Shown: positions 8,963 to 17,441, numbered from the stretch's first letter. The stretch: 64,000 bases of DNA from an uncultured Drancourtella sp. (GCA_937880845.1 CALFLL010000020.1:1-64000); one strand, 5' to 3'. A program made the numbers and translations. Notes: generated by a model from the sequence alone, not told the origin.

Positions 8963-9092
8963 AATAAAAGGGAGTAACTGACGCAGATAATGCGTTACAG
9001 ATTCGTCAATACGGCAGGGTATCCTGCCCGGATCGCGTATGAAACAGTGAGACTTTTATTGCATGGTTGTGGTGCAGTAAAAGTCTTTTTTT
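8963..9092 (+). ncRNA. yybP-ykoY type (Mn2+-sensing) riboswitch with overlapping terminator
   Basis: The P1 arms AATAAAAG (8963-8970) and CTTTTATT (9053-9060) pair perfectly. Between them are the family-like GGGAGTAACTG segment, a CGTCA followed by a GCAGG/CCTGC helix with CCCGG, and AGTGAGAC at the 3' side. Downstream, GACTTTTATTGCA (9051-9063) pairs with TGCAGTAAAAGTC (9073-9085) and is followed by a T run, forming a terminator that uses the same bases as the 3' P1 arm. Ligand-stabilised P1 would therefore prevent termination (an ON switch), as known for this family. The next gene is a P-type cation ATPase, a frequent partner. Confidence 0.85.
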
Positions 9093-9162
9093 GTTTAAAA
9101 ATTTCTTTTATGCATTGCAAAATAGAAAAAAGAGAATGATATGAACAAGAAGGAGGAATAAG

Positions 9163-11769
9163 ATGAAACAATTTTATCAGATGGAAACTGATGAGGTGAA
9201 AAAGCAGATTAATGGATCTTTGGAACCTCTTAGTGAAAAAGATGTCCGAGAACATCAGGAAAAATACGGAATGAATGAATTGCAAGAAGGAAAGAAGAAA
9301 AGTGTTGCAGTTATCTTTTTGGAACAATATAAAGACTTTCTTGTAATCATCCTGATCGCGGCAGCCATCGTGTCAGGATTTTTGGGAGATGCGGAAAGTG
9401 CCATTGTTATCCTGATCGTTATCACAATCAATGCAATCCTTGGAACAGTACAGACAATTAAAGCTGAAAAGTCTTTGGACAGTTTGAAGAAACTTTCCGG
9501 GCCGGAAGCAAAAGTAGTAAGAAACGGTAATGTGACACAGATTCCTTCCAGAGAAGTTACGGTAGGTGATATTGTTATTCTGGAAGCAGGTGACCTTGTA
9601 CCGGCGGACGGAAGAATTTTGGAACAGGCGAGTCTGAAAGTAGATGAAAGTGCTCTGACAGGAGAAAGTATTCCGGTTGAGAAGAGTACAGAAGTGATTG
9701 AAGGTGAAGTTGCGATTGGTGACCGGATTAATATGGTCCATTCTGGAAGTTTTGTAACATACGGGCGAGGAAAGTTTGTTGTTACCGGAATCGGTATGCA
9801 GACAGAAGTAGGAAAGATCGCCTCCCTTTTAAAAACAACATCCGAAAAGAAGACACCACTTCAGGTAAACCTGGATCAGTTTGGACAGAAACTTTCAATT
9901 TTGATCCTTATTTTATGTGCGATCCTAATGGGAATCAATGTGGTAAGAGGACAGTCTTTCGGTGATGCGTTCCTCTTTGCGGTAGCACTTGCAGTTGCGG
10001 CAATACCGGAGGCATTAAGCTCTATCGTAACGATCGTCTTATCTTTCGGGACACAGAAAATGGCAAAAGAACATGCCATCATCAGAAAACTTCAGGCAGT
10101 AGAAGGACTTGGAAGTGTATCTGTTATCTGTTCTGATAAAACAGGAACTCTGACACAGAACAAGATGACAGTGGAAGATTATTATGTAAACGGAAAACGA
10201 CTTGCAAAAAAGGAAGTTTCTGTAGAAAACGAAGAAGTAAAAAAATTAATGTTCGCCAGTATCCTTTGTAATGACGCAAAGAATGTCAACGGAGAAGAAA
10301 TCGGTGATCCGACAGAAACGGCACTTGTAACTTTTGCGGGAAAATACGATATGGATGCGGAAGAAATCCGGAGAAGATATGTACGAATTTCAGAAGTACC
10401 GTTTGATAGTGACAGAAAACTGATGTCTACTGTGAATGAGACAGAAAACGGTGTTCTGATGATTGTTAAAGGTGCGGTAGATGTCCTTTTACAAAGAATG
10501 GATTATATTCATAAGAACGGACAGGAAGTACCGATCACGGAAGAAGACAAAAAAGACATTGCAGAAATGAACCAGGAGTTTTCTCGTCAGGGTCTTCGTG
10601 TTCTGGGATTTGCTTATAAGAAACTTGAAAATAAGAGAGAAGTTACAGAAGAAGATGAATATCATTTTACATTCCTTGGTCTGATTTCCATGATGGATCC
10701 GCCGAGGGAAGAGTCCAAGGCGGCAGTTGCAGAATGTATCCGTGCAGGAATCAAACCTGTTATGATCACAGGAGACCACAAAGTAACAGCAGCAGCGATT
10801 GCTAAGAGAATCGGTATTTTGAAAGAAGAATCCGAAGCTTGTGAAGGTGCAGATATTGAAAATCTGTCAGATGAACAATTAAAAGACTTTGTAGAGCATA
10901 TTTCTGTGTATGCCCGTGTATCACCAGAACACAAGATTCGTATTGTAAAGGCATGGCAGGAAAAAGGAAACATTGTTTCTATGACAGGTGACGGTGTAAA
11001 CGATGCACCTGCTTTAAAACAGGCTGATATCGGAGTGGCAATGGGAATCACAGGAAGCGAAGTGGCAAAAGATGCAGCTTCCATGGTACTGACAGATGAC
11101 AATTTTGCTACGATTGTAAAGGCTGTAGAAAACGGACGAAATGTATATAGAAATATTAAGAGCTCTATCCAGTTTTTACTATCCGGTAACTTTGGAGCCA
11201 TCCTTGCAGTATTATATGCTTCTATTGCAGGACTCCCGGTTCCGTTTGCACCGGTACACCTGTTATTCATCAACCTTTTAACAGACAGCCTTCCGGCTAT
11301 CGCACTTGGACTGGAACCGCATCGCAGCGATGTTATGGACGAAGGACCAAGAAAGAAAGATGAATCTATTCTGACAAGAGACTTCCTTGCAAAAATCGGA
11401 ACAGAAGGACTTTCCATTGGTATCATGACAATGATCGCATTTATGCTTGGATATACAAGCGAAGGCGCTTTACTTGGAAGTACAATGGCATTTGGTACAC
11501 TGTGTCTTTCCAGACTTGTACATGGATACAATTGTAAATCAGATAAACCAATGCTTTTCCACAGAGGATTTTTCAATAACAAATATCTGCAGGGTGCATT
11601 TTTGATTGGTTTTGTATTGATCACATCCGTATTGACGATTCCTGCACTACAGTCTGTTTTCCAAGTTGTATCTTTGAATCTGACACAGCTTCTGACAGTA
11701 TATGGACTGGCTGTTTTAAACCTTCCGGTTATCCAGCTTATGAAAGCAATCCGCGCCAAATTAAAATAA
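9163..11769 (+). CDS. P-type (type II) cation ATPase, probable Mn2+/Ca2+ exporter
   Basis: 868 residues, typical for SERCA/PMCA-like bacterial pumps. In order: an N-terminal cation-ATPase domain (NELQEGKKK), the actuator motif DESALTGES, the transmembrane ion site VAAIPEAL, the phosphorylation motif SDKTGTLT (Asp about 325), the nucleotide-binding region with IVKGA, the hinge MTGDGVNDAPALKQADIG, and C-terminal membrane helices with FINLLTDSLPAIALG. The Mn2+-type riboswitch upstream favours manganese export over calcium. The start follows AAGGAGG. The AI-2E family gene begins 12 bases after the stop. Confidence 0.92.
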   Translation: MKQFYQMETDEVKKQINGSLEPLSEKDVREHQEKYGMNELQEGKKKSVAVIFLEQYKDFLVIILIAAAIVSGFLGDAESAIVILIVITINAILGTVQTIKAEKSLDSLKKLSGPEAKVVRNGNVTQIPSREVTVGDIVILEAGDLVPADGRILEQASLKVDESALTGESIPVEKSTEVIEGEVAIGDRINMVHSGSFVTYGRGKFVVTGIGMQTEVGKIASLLKTTSEKKTPLQVNLDQFGQKLSILILILCAILMGINVVRGQSFGDAFLFAVALAVAAIPEALSSIVTIVLSFGTQKMAKEHAIIRKLQAVEGLGSVSVICSDKTGTLTQNKMTVEDYYVNGKRLAKKEVSVENEEVKKLMFASILCNDAKNVNGEEIGDPTETALVTFAGKYDMDAEEIRRRYVRISEVPFDSDRKLMSTVNETENGVLMIVKGAVDVLLQRMDYIHKNGQEVPITEEDKKDIAEMNQEFSRQGLRVLGFAYKKLENKREVTEEDEYHFTFLGLISMMDPPREESKAAVAECIRAGIKPVMITGDHKVTAAAIAKRIGILKEESEACEGADIENLSDEQLKDFVEHISVYARVSPEHKIRIVKAWQEKGNIVSMTGDGVNDAPALKQADIGVAMGITGSEVAKDAASMVLTDDNFATIVKAVENGRNVYRNIKSSIQFLLSGNFGAILAVLYASIAGLPVPFAPVHLLFINLLTDSLPAIALGLEPHRSDVMDEGPRKKDESILTRDFLAKIGTEGLSIGIMTMIAFMLGYTSEGALLGSTMAFGTLCLSRLVHGYNCKSDKPMLFHRGFFNNKYLQGAFLIGFVLITSVLTIPALQSVFQVVSLNLTQLLTVYGLAVLNLPVIQLMKAIRAKLK

Positions 11770-11781
11770 AGGGGAATTCGG

Positions 11782-12954
11782 ATGGAATTAAATGATAATA
11801 CGATAAAAAAAATAAGACATCTTATTGTATTTACGGCATTTATTATTTTGTGTTTCTGGAAATATGAGGTTGTTGTTTCGGCGTTACGATTTATATTTAA
11901 AATTTTACTTCCGTTTATTTTGGGAGGAGCCATTGCCTTTGTATTTAATGTGCCGATGCATTTTATAGAGCAAAAACTCTTTACCGAAAAGAGAAAAGAA
12001 AAATATAAAGTGTTGAAGAAGTTGGCACGCCCATTAAGCCTTATTCTTACAATTATTTTCGTACTTGGTATTGTTGCTATTGTTGCATTTGTCGTGATTC
12101 CGCAACTGACAGGTACTCTTGGAAAACTGGGAGCCAGTATTCAGGCTTTTATTCCAAAGGTGCAAGATTGGGCGGATGAGTGGTTCCATAATAATAAAGA
12201 AATCATGGCATATGTAAATCGATTGGAATTCCAATGGGATAAAGTCATAGAAATGGCGGTCAACTGGTTTTCAAACGGAGCCGGAAGCATCTTGGAATCC
12301 GGTGTGGCAGCAGCAGTCAATATCGTAAGCGGCTTTGCAACATTCTTTATTGCTTTTGTGTTTGCATGTTATATATTGCTTCAAAAGGAAAAATTATCCG
12401 TACAGGCAAAAAAGGTATTGTTTGCGTTTGTAAGAAAAGGCCGGGCAGAAGCAGCGGTTGAGGTATGTTCTTTGACATATCATACATTTTCCAATTTCCT
12501 GACGGGACAGTGTATGGAAGCAGTTATTTTAGGAACGATGTTTGTAATCGCAATGTCAATTTTTAATATGCCATATGCGTTTCTGATTGGGATTTTGATC
12601 GCATTTACAGCATTGATTCCGATTTTCGGAGCATTTATCGGTTGTTTTATCGGAGCATTTTTGATTTTTATGATCAGTCCGATGCAGGCATTTTGGTTTA
12701 TTGTACTGTTCCTCGTGCTTCAACAGTTAGAAGGCAACCTTATTTATCCTCATGTAGTAGGAAATTCGGTAGGACTTCCATCCATCTGGGTGCTGGCAGC
12801 GGTAAGTATCGGAGGAAATCTCATGGGTATTATCGGAATGTTGATTTTTATTCCGATGGTTTCCGTATTCTATACGCTGTTCCGAGAGGTTGTATATCTG
12901 AAGCTGAAACAGAAAAATATAAAAATCAAAGATATGATACAAAGTAATAAATAA
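11782..12954 (+). CDS. AI-2E family (UPF0118) membrane transporter
   Basis: 390 residues with about eight predicted membrane segments in the family's usual arrangement: two N-terminal helices, a soluble helical region (about 85-150), then a C-terminal bundle containing FLTGQCMEAVILG and GALIPIFGAF-like segments. The family includes TqsA (reported in AI-2 export) and Na+/H+ antiporters, so the substrate is uncertain. GGGG lies before the ATG and the gene follows the P-type ATPase by 12 bases, so it likely belongs to the same riboswitch-controlled transcript. Confidence 0.85.
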   Translation: MELNDNTIKKIRHLIVFTAFIILCFWKYEVVVSALRFIFKILLPFILGGAIAFVFNVPMHFIEQKLFTEKRKEKYKVLKKLARPLSLILTIIFVLGIVAIVAFVVIPQLTGTLGKLGASIQAFIPKVQDWADEWFHNNKEIMAYVNRLEFQWDKVIEMAVNWFSNGAGSILESGVAAAVNIVSGFATFFIAFVFACYILLQKEKLSVQAKKVLFAFVRKGRAEAAVEVCSLTYHTFSNFLTGQCMEAVILGTMFVIAMSIFNMPYAFLIGILIAFTALIPIFGAFIGCFIGAFLIFMISPMQAFWFIVLFLVLQQLEGNLIYPHVVGNSVGLPSIWVLAAVSIGGNLMGIIGMLIFIPMVSVFYTLFREVVYLKLKQKNIKIKDMIQSNK

Positions 12955-12958
12955 ATTC

Positions 12959-12997
12959 AAAACTCCATGCATATATTAAAAAAAAGCATGGAGTTTT
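12959..12997 (+). promoter_or_regulatory. Hairpin that is both an intergenic terminator-like stem and carries the spmA ribosome site
   Basis: AAAACTCCATGC (12959-12970) and GCATGGAGTTTT (12986-12997) form a perfect 12-bp stem. The T run is only four, so termination would be weak. The GGAG of spmA (12990-12993) is inside the 3' arm, 9 bases before the preferred ATG at 13003, so the folded RNA would hide it. Confidence 0.6.
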
Positions 12998-13002
12998 GCG
13001 TT

Positions 13003-13590
13003 ATGTTAAATTATTTATGGGCAGGGATGATCCTGGTGGGGATCATCTTTGCTGCATTTACGGGGAAAATTCCGAATATTACGGATGCGGCACTGGAATC
13101 GGCAAAAGAGGCAATCACTTTGTGTATTACCATGACGGGAGTAATGGCATTCTGGGTAGGACTTATGGAAATAGCCTCCAGGGCAGGGGCAATCCAAAGC
13201 GGGGCTAAACTTTTAAGACCATTTGTACACTTTTTGTTCCCGGAGGTTCCAAGAAATCATAAAGCATATGATCATATTACAACAAATATAATTGCCAACG
13301 TCCTCGGCCTCGGATGGGCGGCGACGCCCGCAGGGCTGAAAGCCATGGAGGAGCTTGGAAAACTGAACCGCGGGAGCACATCGGCAAGCAACGCCATGTG
13401 CAACTTCCTGATTTTAAATATCTCGTCCTTGCAGCTCATTCCGGTCAACGTGATCGCCTTCCGAAGCGAGTACGGGAGCGTGGATCCCACGGCGATCGTG
13501 GGGGCAGGGATTGTGGCGACAACGATTAGCACGGCAGCAGGAATTATATTTTGTAAGATGATGGATCGAAAAAAGACCCGGAGGGCGTGA
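13003..13590 (+). CDS. spmA: Spore maturation protein A
   Basis: 195 residues from the ATG at 13003 (MLNYLWAGM); earlier in-frame ATGs at 12967 and 12988 lie in the hairpin. SpmA is an inner-membrane nucleoside-recognition-domain protein needed with SpmB for spore core dehydration and heat resistance. Visible are several membrane helices, the Gate-type segment CITMTGVMAFWVGLMEIA and NVLGLGWAATPAGLKAMEEL. From about 13298 to 13545 the DNA is much richer in G+C than the first half and the neighbours, although the frame and the protein motifs stay intact. The partner spmB is about 3.8 kb downstream instead of adjacent. Confidence 0.92.
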   Translation: MLNYLWAGMILVGIIFAAFTGKIPNITDAALESAKEAITLCITMTGVMAFWVGLMEIASRAGAIQSGAKLLRPFVHFLFPEVPRNHKAYDHITTNIIANVLGLGWAATPAGLKAMEELGKLNRGSTSASNAMCNFLILNISSLQLIPVNVIAFRSEYGSVDPTAIVGAGIVATTISTAAGIIFCKMMDRKKTRRA

Positions 13591-13607
13591 AACTCTCCGG
13601 GTCTTTT
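13571..13607 (+). terminator. Terminator after spmA
   Basis: AAAAGACCCGGAG (13571-13583) and CTCCGGGTCTTTT (13595-13607) pair over 13 bp. The spmA stop codon lies in the loop. The stem reads as a terminator on both strands. Confidence 0.85.
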
Positions 13608-13701
13608 AATTCTCTTTTTTATCATCTGCCCCCACAGATTGCCCGATTGAAACGGTAGATCCCATTGCAAGACCTACAATCATCACAGCTAACATATACA
13701 T
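13606..13701 (-). pseudogene. 31-residue MATE-like fragment behind a MerR-type promoter
   Basis: The minus strand reads ATG at 13701 to TAA at 13606. The peptide begins MYMLAVMIVGLAMGSTVS, then IGQSVGADDKKEN. The GLAMGSTVSIGQSVGA part resembles the N-terminal third of MATE efflux proteins (membrane helix followed by a conserved GQ.VGA turn), but everything before and after is missing. AGGAAG lies about 10 bases upstream. It could be a real small membrane protein, but a remnant of a deleted, MerR-controlled MATE gene is the simpler reading. Confidence 0.45.
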
Positions 13702-13730
13702 ACCCTCTCTTCCTATTATTGTTCTCACAT

Positions 13731-13761
13731 ATCGGAAACCCTATAACAGTTATAGAGTCAA
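13731..13761 (-). promoter_or_regulatory. MerR-family operator-promoter
   Basis: On the minus strand TTGACT (13761-13756) is followed by a 19-base spacer containing the perfect 15-base palindrome CTATAACTGTTATAG (13755-13741) and a weak -10 near 13736-13731. A long spacer filled by a dyad is the hallmark of promoters activated by MerR-family regulators. It points to the small MATE-like fragment. No merR gene is in the window. Confidence 0.65.
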
Positions 13762-13830
13762 CAGGGGTATTTTACTTCACTCTGCCACGGAAGAGATTGA
13801 TATTACATGAGTGTTTGCATTTCCAAAGGC

Positions 13831-14505
13831 TCATTTTTCATGAACATTTTTTTCAGTCTGACAAGAGAAAAGCACTGGTATAATAAAGGAAAACTGTCTG
13901 GTAAATAACCGCACGAAGATTCCTACCAGCAATGCCGCTACAATAGTTCCTTCTCTCACCCCATCTAAATGATTTGCAAATATAATTGATAAGAGGGCTG
14001 CAATCACTGTCATAGAAACATCGAATACAATTTTAATAATTCCGAAGTTGGTATTATAAGTAGCTGAGACTGCTCTCACAAAGGATTCGCCAGGCAGCAT
14101 TGCTACGTCTGCCAGCACCTCTGTATATACGCCAAATCCCAGAATAATACAGCCAATCAACAAATAAATAATTTTAGATACATATACTTGCGGATGAATA
14201 AAAAACAGCATAGTCATAGTTAAGTCAATGAAATATCCAAACAAAATAGAAATCGGTATTTGCAGCCAATATTCCACTTTAAAATTTTTGCGAAGAATAA
14301 AAAGTTGAAATATAATAAGCAAAAGGCTGAATAGAATTGTAAATTGCCCCAAAGTCATCCTAAAATTCAGGCTGAGAACATAGGGGATGGAAGATATAGG
14401 AGATGTTCCCAGATTGGCCTTTGTGATCAGACTGACCCCCAATGAATTGATAAACAGACCAACAAAAAAAATAAGATAACGCTTTAATTTTTCTGAATTA
14501 CTCAT
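13831..14505 (-). CDS. YczE/YyaS/YitT-family membrane protein
   Basis: 224 residues with five or more hydrophobic helices. The N-terminal GLFINSLGVSLITKANLGTSPISSIPYVLS is the signature of this group (a glycine-rich helix, then NLGTSP), and the central GFGVYTEVLADVAMLPGES is likewise conserved. The function of the family is unsettled; YczE has been linked to surfactin production in Bacillus. The start codon overlaps the stop of the marR gene upstream, so the two are translated together and the regulator likely controls it. Confidence 0.82.
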   Translation of the reverse strand: MSNSEKLKRYLIFFVGLFINSLGVSLITKANLGTSPISSIPYVLSLNFRMTLGQFTILFSLLLIIFQLFILRKNFKVEYWLQIPISILFGYFIDLTMTMLFFIHPQVYVSKIIYLLIGCIILGFGVYTEVLADVAMLPGESFVRAVSATYNTNFGIIKIVFDVSMTVIAALLSIIFANHLDGVREGTIVAALLVGIFVRLFTRQFSFIIPVLFSCQTEKNVHEK

Positions 14506-14927
14506 TATAAGTCCTCCTGTAAATTTGCGTAAATTTGGTTTAGTGTTTGCATAAAGTTTTCCCTTTGAGTATCTGGTATATTAAGGAATGCTTTTTCTTC
14601 TAATGCTTTGAAACTCTCAGTTACAAGATGCAAAAACTCAATTCCTTTTTCAGTTAAAAATATATAAGAACTTCTTCGATTACCATTTAACATCCTGCGT
14701 TCCACAATTCCTTTATCTTCCATTCGATTCAAAATGGAAGTCAGGGAACCAGCTTCAATATGACAACCTCTGGCAATTTCTTTTTGACTCGCACCGTTAT
14801 GTTCTTTGAGATAATCAAGTACTTTAGGTTGTCCAAGAGTCAGTCCGGTTCCTTTCAACCGGACGAGAAGTTCCTTTTGCAGCATAGCATGTTCTGCCAT
14901 TATAAGATAATGAAATGTAGCGTTCAA
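14505..14927 (-). CDS. MarR family transcriptional regulator
   Basis: 140 residues from a TTG start at 14927, chosen because AAAGGAG lies 9 bases upstream. A winged helix is readable: GLTLGQPKVLDYLKEHNGASQKEIARG, recognition helix GSLTSILNRMEDKG, wing RRMLNGNRRSSYIFLTEKG. A dimerising N-terminal helix (EHAMLQKELLVRL) is present. It forms an operon with the YczE-like gene and probably binds the 14-bp palindrome at 14962-14992, repressing itself and possibly the rightward HAD/MATE genes. Confidence 0.9.
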   Translation of the reverse strand: MNATFHYLIMAEHAMLQKELLVRLKGTGLTLGQPKVLDYLKEHNGASQKEIARGCHIEAGSLTSILNRMEDKGIVERRMLNGNRRSSYIFLTEKGIEFLHLVTESFKALEEKAFLNIPDTQRENFMQTLNQIYANLQEDL

Positions 14928-14961
14928 ACCTTAGGCTCCTTTCACAATTCAGTATAATTTT

Positions 14962-14992
14962 AGTTTGAATTATAAAAGTTATAATTCAAACT
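14962..14992. promoter_or_regulatory. Palindromic operator of the MarR regulator
   Basis: AGTTTGAATTATAA (14962-14975) and TTATAATTCAAACT (14979-14992) are perfect inverted repeats around AAG. The site lies about 35 bases upstream of the marR start codon and faces the rightward genes, so it could control both directions. Confidence 0.7.
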
Positions 14993-14998
14993 ATTTTC

Positions 14999-15190
14999 TT
15001 GGATATTATAGACCTGCATTCAGAGGATGTCAAGATTGTATCATGCAAATTGGTGAACAGGGCATTCTTGAAAGGAATGAAACCCGGATTTTATCTGATG
15101 GCAGATGGTTTCAAAGGATACAACAAAGAAAGAAACAAGGGCGAAAAGAAAGAAAAAGATTGCCACAGAAGAAAGAACACGGTAAAATGA
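14999..15190 (+). pseudogene. Short orphan reading frame, probable gene remnant
   Basis: The frame reads LDIIDLHSEDVKIVSCKL and later GFYLMADGFKGYNKERN before a Lys-rich tail; it looks protein-like but has only a TTG start and no ribosome site. The alternative frame from 14965 is less protein-like. I recognise no family. It lies between the MarR operator and the HAD gene, in a region with other remnants, so it is best treated as debris of a lost gene. It fills most of the gap 14993-15225, in which I see nothing else. Confidence 0.3.
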
Positions 15191-15225
15191 AAAACTGAAA
15201 AATAAAGAGGAAGGAGAAAAAATCA

Positions 15226-16020
15226 ATGAGTATTGTGTTTTTTGATATTGATGGAACATTTCTTTCTGACCTTACGCGTGAGATACCGAACAGTGCCAAA
15301 AAAGCGGTAAAGATGCTTCAAAAGCAAGGACATAAGGCGTTTATCAATACAGGAAGAACGTATGTCAGTCTTCCTGATGAAATAAAGGCATGTGGATTTG
15401 ACGGGTATGTATGTGGATGTGGGACTCATATTTATTATAAAAATCAGAAACTTTGTGAAAGTAAACTGTCTGTGGAGATTTGCATAAAGACAATAGAAAC
15501 CATGAGAAAGTTTGGAATACCGGCTGTTTATGAAGAAGAACAGGCGATTTATTTTGAAAAATCATATGAGGCTGAACAGGATAAGGTTGATCCTGTGAAA
15601 AAAGTGATGGAAAAAAGAAATATTGCAAAGATCATTCCTGAGGATATCAGAAAAAGTCCGATTTTGTTTGATAAAGTGTTTGTTTTTCTTCCGAAAAACG
15701 AATACGGAATAAAAGCAAAGGAGTATCTGGATACATATTTTCATTGTATTGACAGAGGAAAGAATGCTTTTGAGGTGATACAGAAAAACCACACAAAAGG
15801 GACAGGGGTTCGATTTGTATGTCATTATCTTCAGGAGAATCCGGAAGAGAGTTATGCGTTTGGGGACAGCATGAATGATCTTGATATGTTAAAAGAGACG
15901 AAACATGCGGTTGCAATGGGGGTATGTGATGAGAGGATTCTTCCGTTTTGTGAGTTTCAGACCGATCAAGTGGAAGAAGACGGGATTTATAAAGCTTTAA
16001 AAAAGTACAGATTAATTTAG
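15226..16020 (+). CDS. HAD superfamily phosphatase, Cof type
   Basis: 264 residues. The motif I FFDIDGTFLSD holds the catalytic aspartates, motif II is FINTGRT, and the C-terminal SYAFGDSMNDLDMLKETKHAVAMG is motif IV with the metal-binding aspartates. A type IIB cap sits between. Such enzymes dephosphorylate sugar phosphates, FMN or PLP; the substrate is not predictable. GGAAGGAG precedes the ATG. The MATE gene begins 21 bases after the stop, so the pair forms an operon. Confidence 0.88.
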   Translation: MSIVFFDIDGTFLSDLTREIPNSAKKAVKMLQKQGHKAFINTGRTYVSLPDEIKACGFDGYVCGCGTHIYYKNQKLCESKLSVEICIKTIETMRKFGIPAVYEEEQAIYFEKSYEAEQDKVDPVKKVMEKRNIAKIIPEDIRKSPILFDKVFVFLPKNEYGIKAKEYLDTYFHCIDRGKNAFEVIQKNHTKGTGVRFVCHYLQENPEESYAFGDSMNDLDMLKETKHAVAMGVCDERILPFCEFQTDQVEEDGIYKALKKYRLI

Positions 16021-16041
16021 ATAAATAGAGGGAGGAAAAGA

Positions 16042-17382
16042 ATGCACAATAACATGACGAAAGGACATCCGGGAAAGCTGATCGTAAAATTTACGATTCC
16101 GGTTTTTATCGGAAATGTATTTCAGCAATTTTACAGTATGGTTGATGCAGTGATCGTAGGAAAATTTGTAGGTACGAAAGCATTGGCCGGAGTTGGGGCA
16201 ACAGGAACAATCAATTTTTTAATTATTGGATTCTTGATTGGACTGACGGCAGGTTTTACGGTTCTGACGGCACAAAAATTCGGAGCAGGAAAAACAGAGG
16301 AAATGAGAAAAACCGTTGCATCGGCAGCAGTTTTATCAGTCATCATGTCTGTGATCATGACTGCAGTCAGCATGGTCGGAATGAAAAGTCTTTTGATTTT
16401 TATGAATACACCGGATGATATTTTTCAATATGCATATGAATATATCATGATTATCTGTGGTGGGATTTTTGCACAAGTTTTATATAATCTTGTATCCAGT
16501 ATTTTAAGGGCTCTTGGAAACAGTAAAGTACCTTTGTATTTCCTGATCCTGGCGGCTCTTTTAAATATCGTGCTTGACCTTGTATTTATCATTGTATTTA
16601 AAATGGGAGCAGCGGGTGCTGCTTATGCAACAGTAATTTCTCAAGGAGTATCGGGAGTTTCCTGTCTGGTTTATATTTATTTTAAAGTACCGGTTCTTCA
16701 TCTTCATAAAGAAGACTGGAAGATGGACGGTCATCTTTTGAAAATGCAAATAGGAATCGGCTTTCCGATGGCTTTACAATATTCTATTACAGCTATCGGA
16801 TCAATGATGGTTCAATCTTCTTTGAATCTCCTTGGTTCTATTTCGGTGGCAGCATTTACGGCTGCAAGCAAGATTGAACAGATTGTGACCCAGGCTTATG
16901 TTGCCCTTGGAACAGCTATGGCTACTTACTGTGCTCAGAACATGGGAGCAGGCGATGTAAAAAGAATCCGAAAGGGTTTTCGTTCTGCGACAATCATCGG
17001 TTCTGCTTATTCTGTTGTAATAGGAGCGATTCTTGTACTTGTAGGGCATTATTTAACATATTTATTTGTAGAATCTGCAGATGTGCCGAAGGTGATCGGA
17101 CAAGTAAGGATTTATTTGATCTGTGTAGCATTGTTCTTTATCCCGCTTACGATCGTTAATCTTTACCGGAACGGAATCCAGGGTATGGGCTATGGATTGC
17201 TTCCGATGACAGCGGGAATTGCAGAATTGATTGGAAGAGGTGTTGTTGCGGTTATTGCATCCGGGCATCACAGCTATGTAGGAATCTGTCTGGCAAGTCC
17301 GGCAGCATGGATTCTGGCAGGAGGACTGCTTTTAATCATGTATTTTGGAATTATGAGAAATCTGTCCCAGAATATAGTGTAA
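16042..17382 (+). CDS. MATE family efflux transporter
   Basis: 446 residues and twelve predicted helices in two homologous halves. MVDAVIVGKFVGTKALAGVG (helix 1-2) and the pseudo-repeat ISVAAFTAASKIEQIVTQ are typical, as is LRALGNSKVP. The family exports cationic drugs, dyes or metabolites by H+ or Na+ antiport. It is co-transcribed with the HAD phosphatase, and sits between the separated spmA and spmB genes. Control by the MarR protein upstream is possible but not shown. Confidence 0.92.
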   Translation: MHNNMTKGHPGKLIVKFTIPVFIGNVFQQFYSMVDAVIVGKFVGTKALAGVGATGTINFLIIGFLIGLTAGFTVLTAQKFGAGKTEEMRKTVASAAVLSVIMSVIMTAVSMVGMKSLLIFMNTPDDIFQYAYEYIMIICGGIFAQVLYNLVSSILRALGNSKVPLYFLILAALLNIVLDLVFIIVFKMGAAGAAYATVISQGVSGVSCLVYIYFKVPVLHLHKEDWKMDGHLLKMQIGIGFPMALQYSITAIGSMMVQSSLNLLGSISVAAFTAASKIEQIVTQAYVALGTAMATYCAQNMGAGDVKRIRKGFRSATIIGSAYSVVIGAILVLVGHYLTYLFVESADVPKVIGQVRIYLICVALFFIPLTIVNLYRNGIQGMGYGLLPMTAGIAELIGRGVVAVIASGHHSYVGICLASPAAWILAGGLLLIMYFGIMRNLSQNIV

Positions 17383-17441
17383 CGTGAATAAAGAAAAGAA
17401 TGGTTTATTATAATAAAGGGAGAATAGTTTGGAGAGTACAA

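Noticed and set aside
9163..11769. Calling the P-type ATPase a calcium pump
   Set aside because: The sequence type allows Ca2+, but the Mn2+-type riboswitch in front points to manganese, so both are kept open.
10662..11933. Long open frame of 423 codons on the minus strand
   Set aside because: It is antisense to the P-type ATPase, whose motifs are complete; the antisense protein is Ser/Ile-rich without any family pattern.
14965..15198. 77-codon frame overlapping the orphan frame
   Set aside because: Ends in a Lys/Arg/Gln-rich run typical of a wrong frame and has no start signal.
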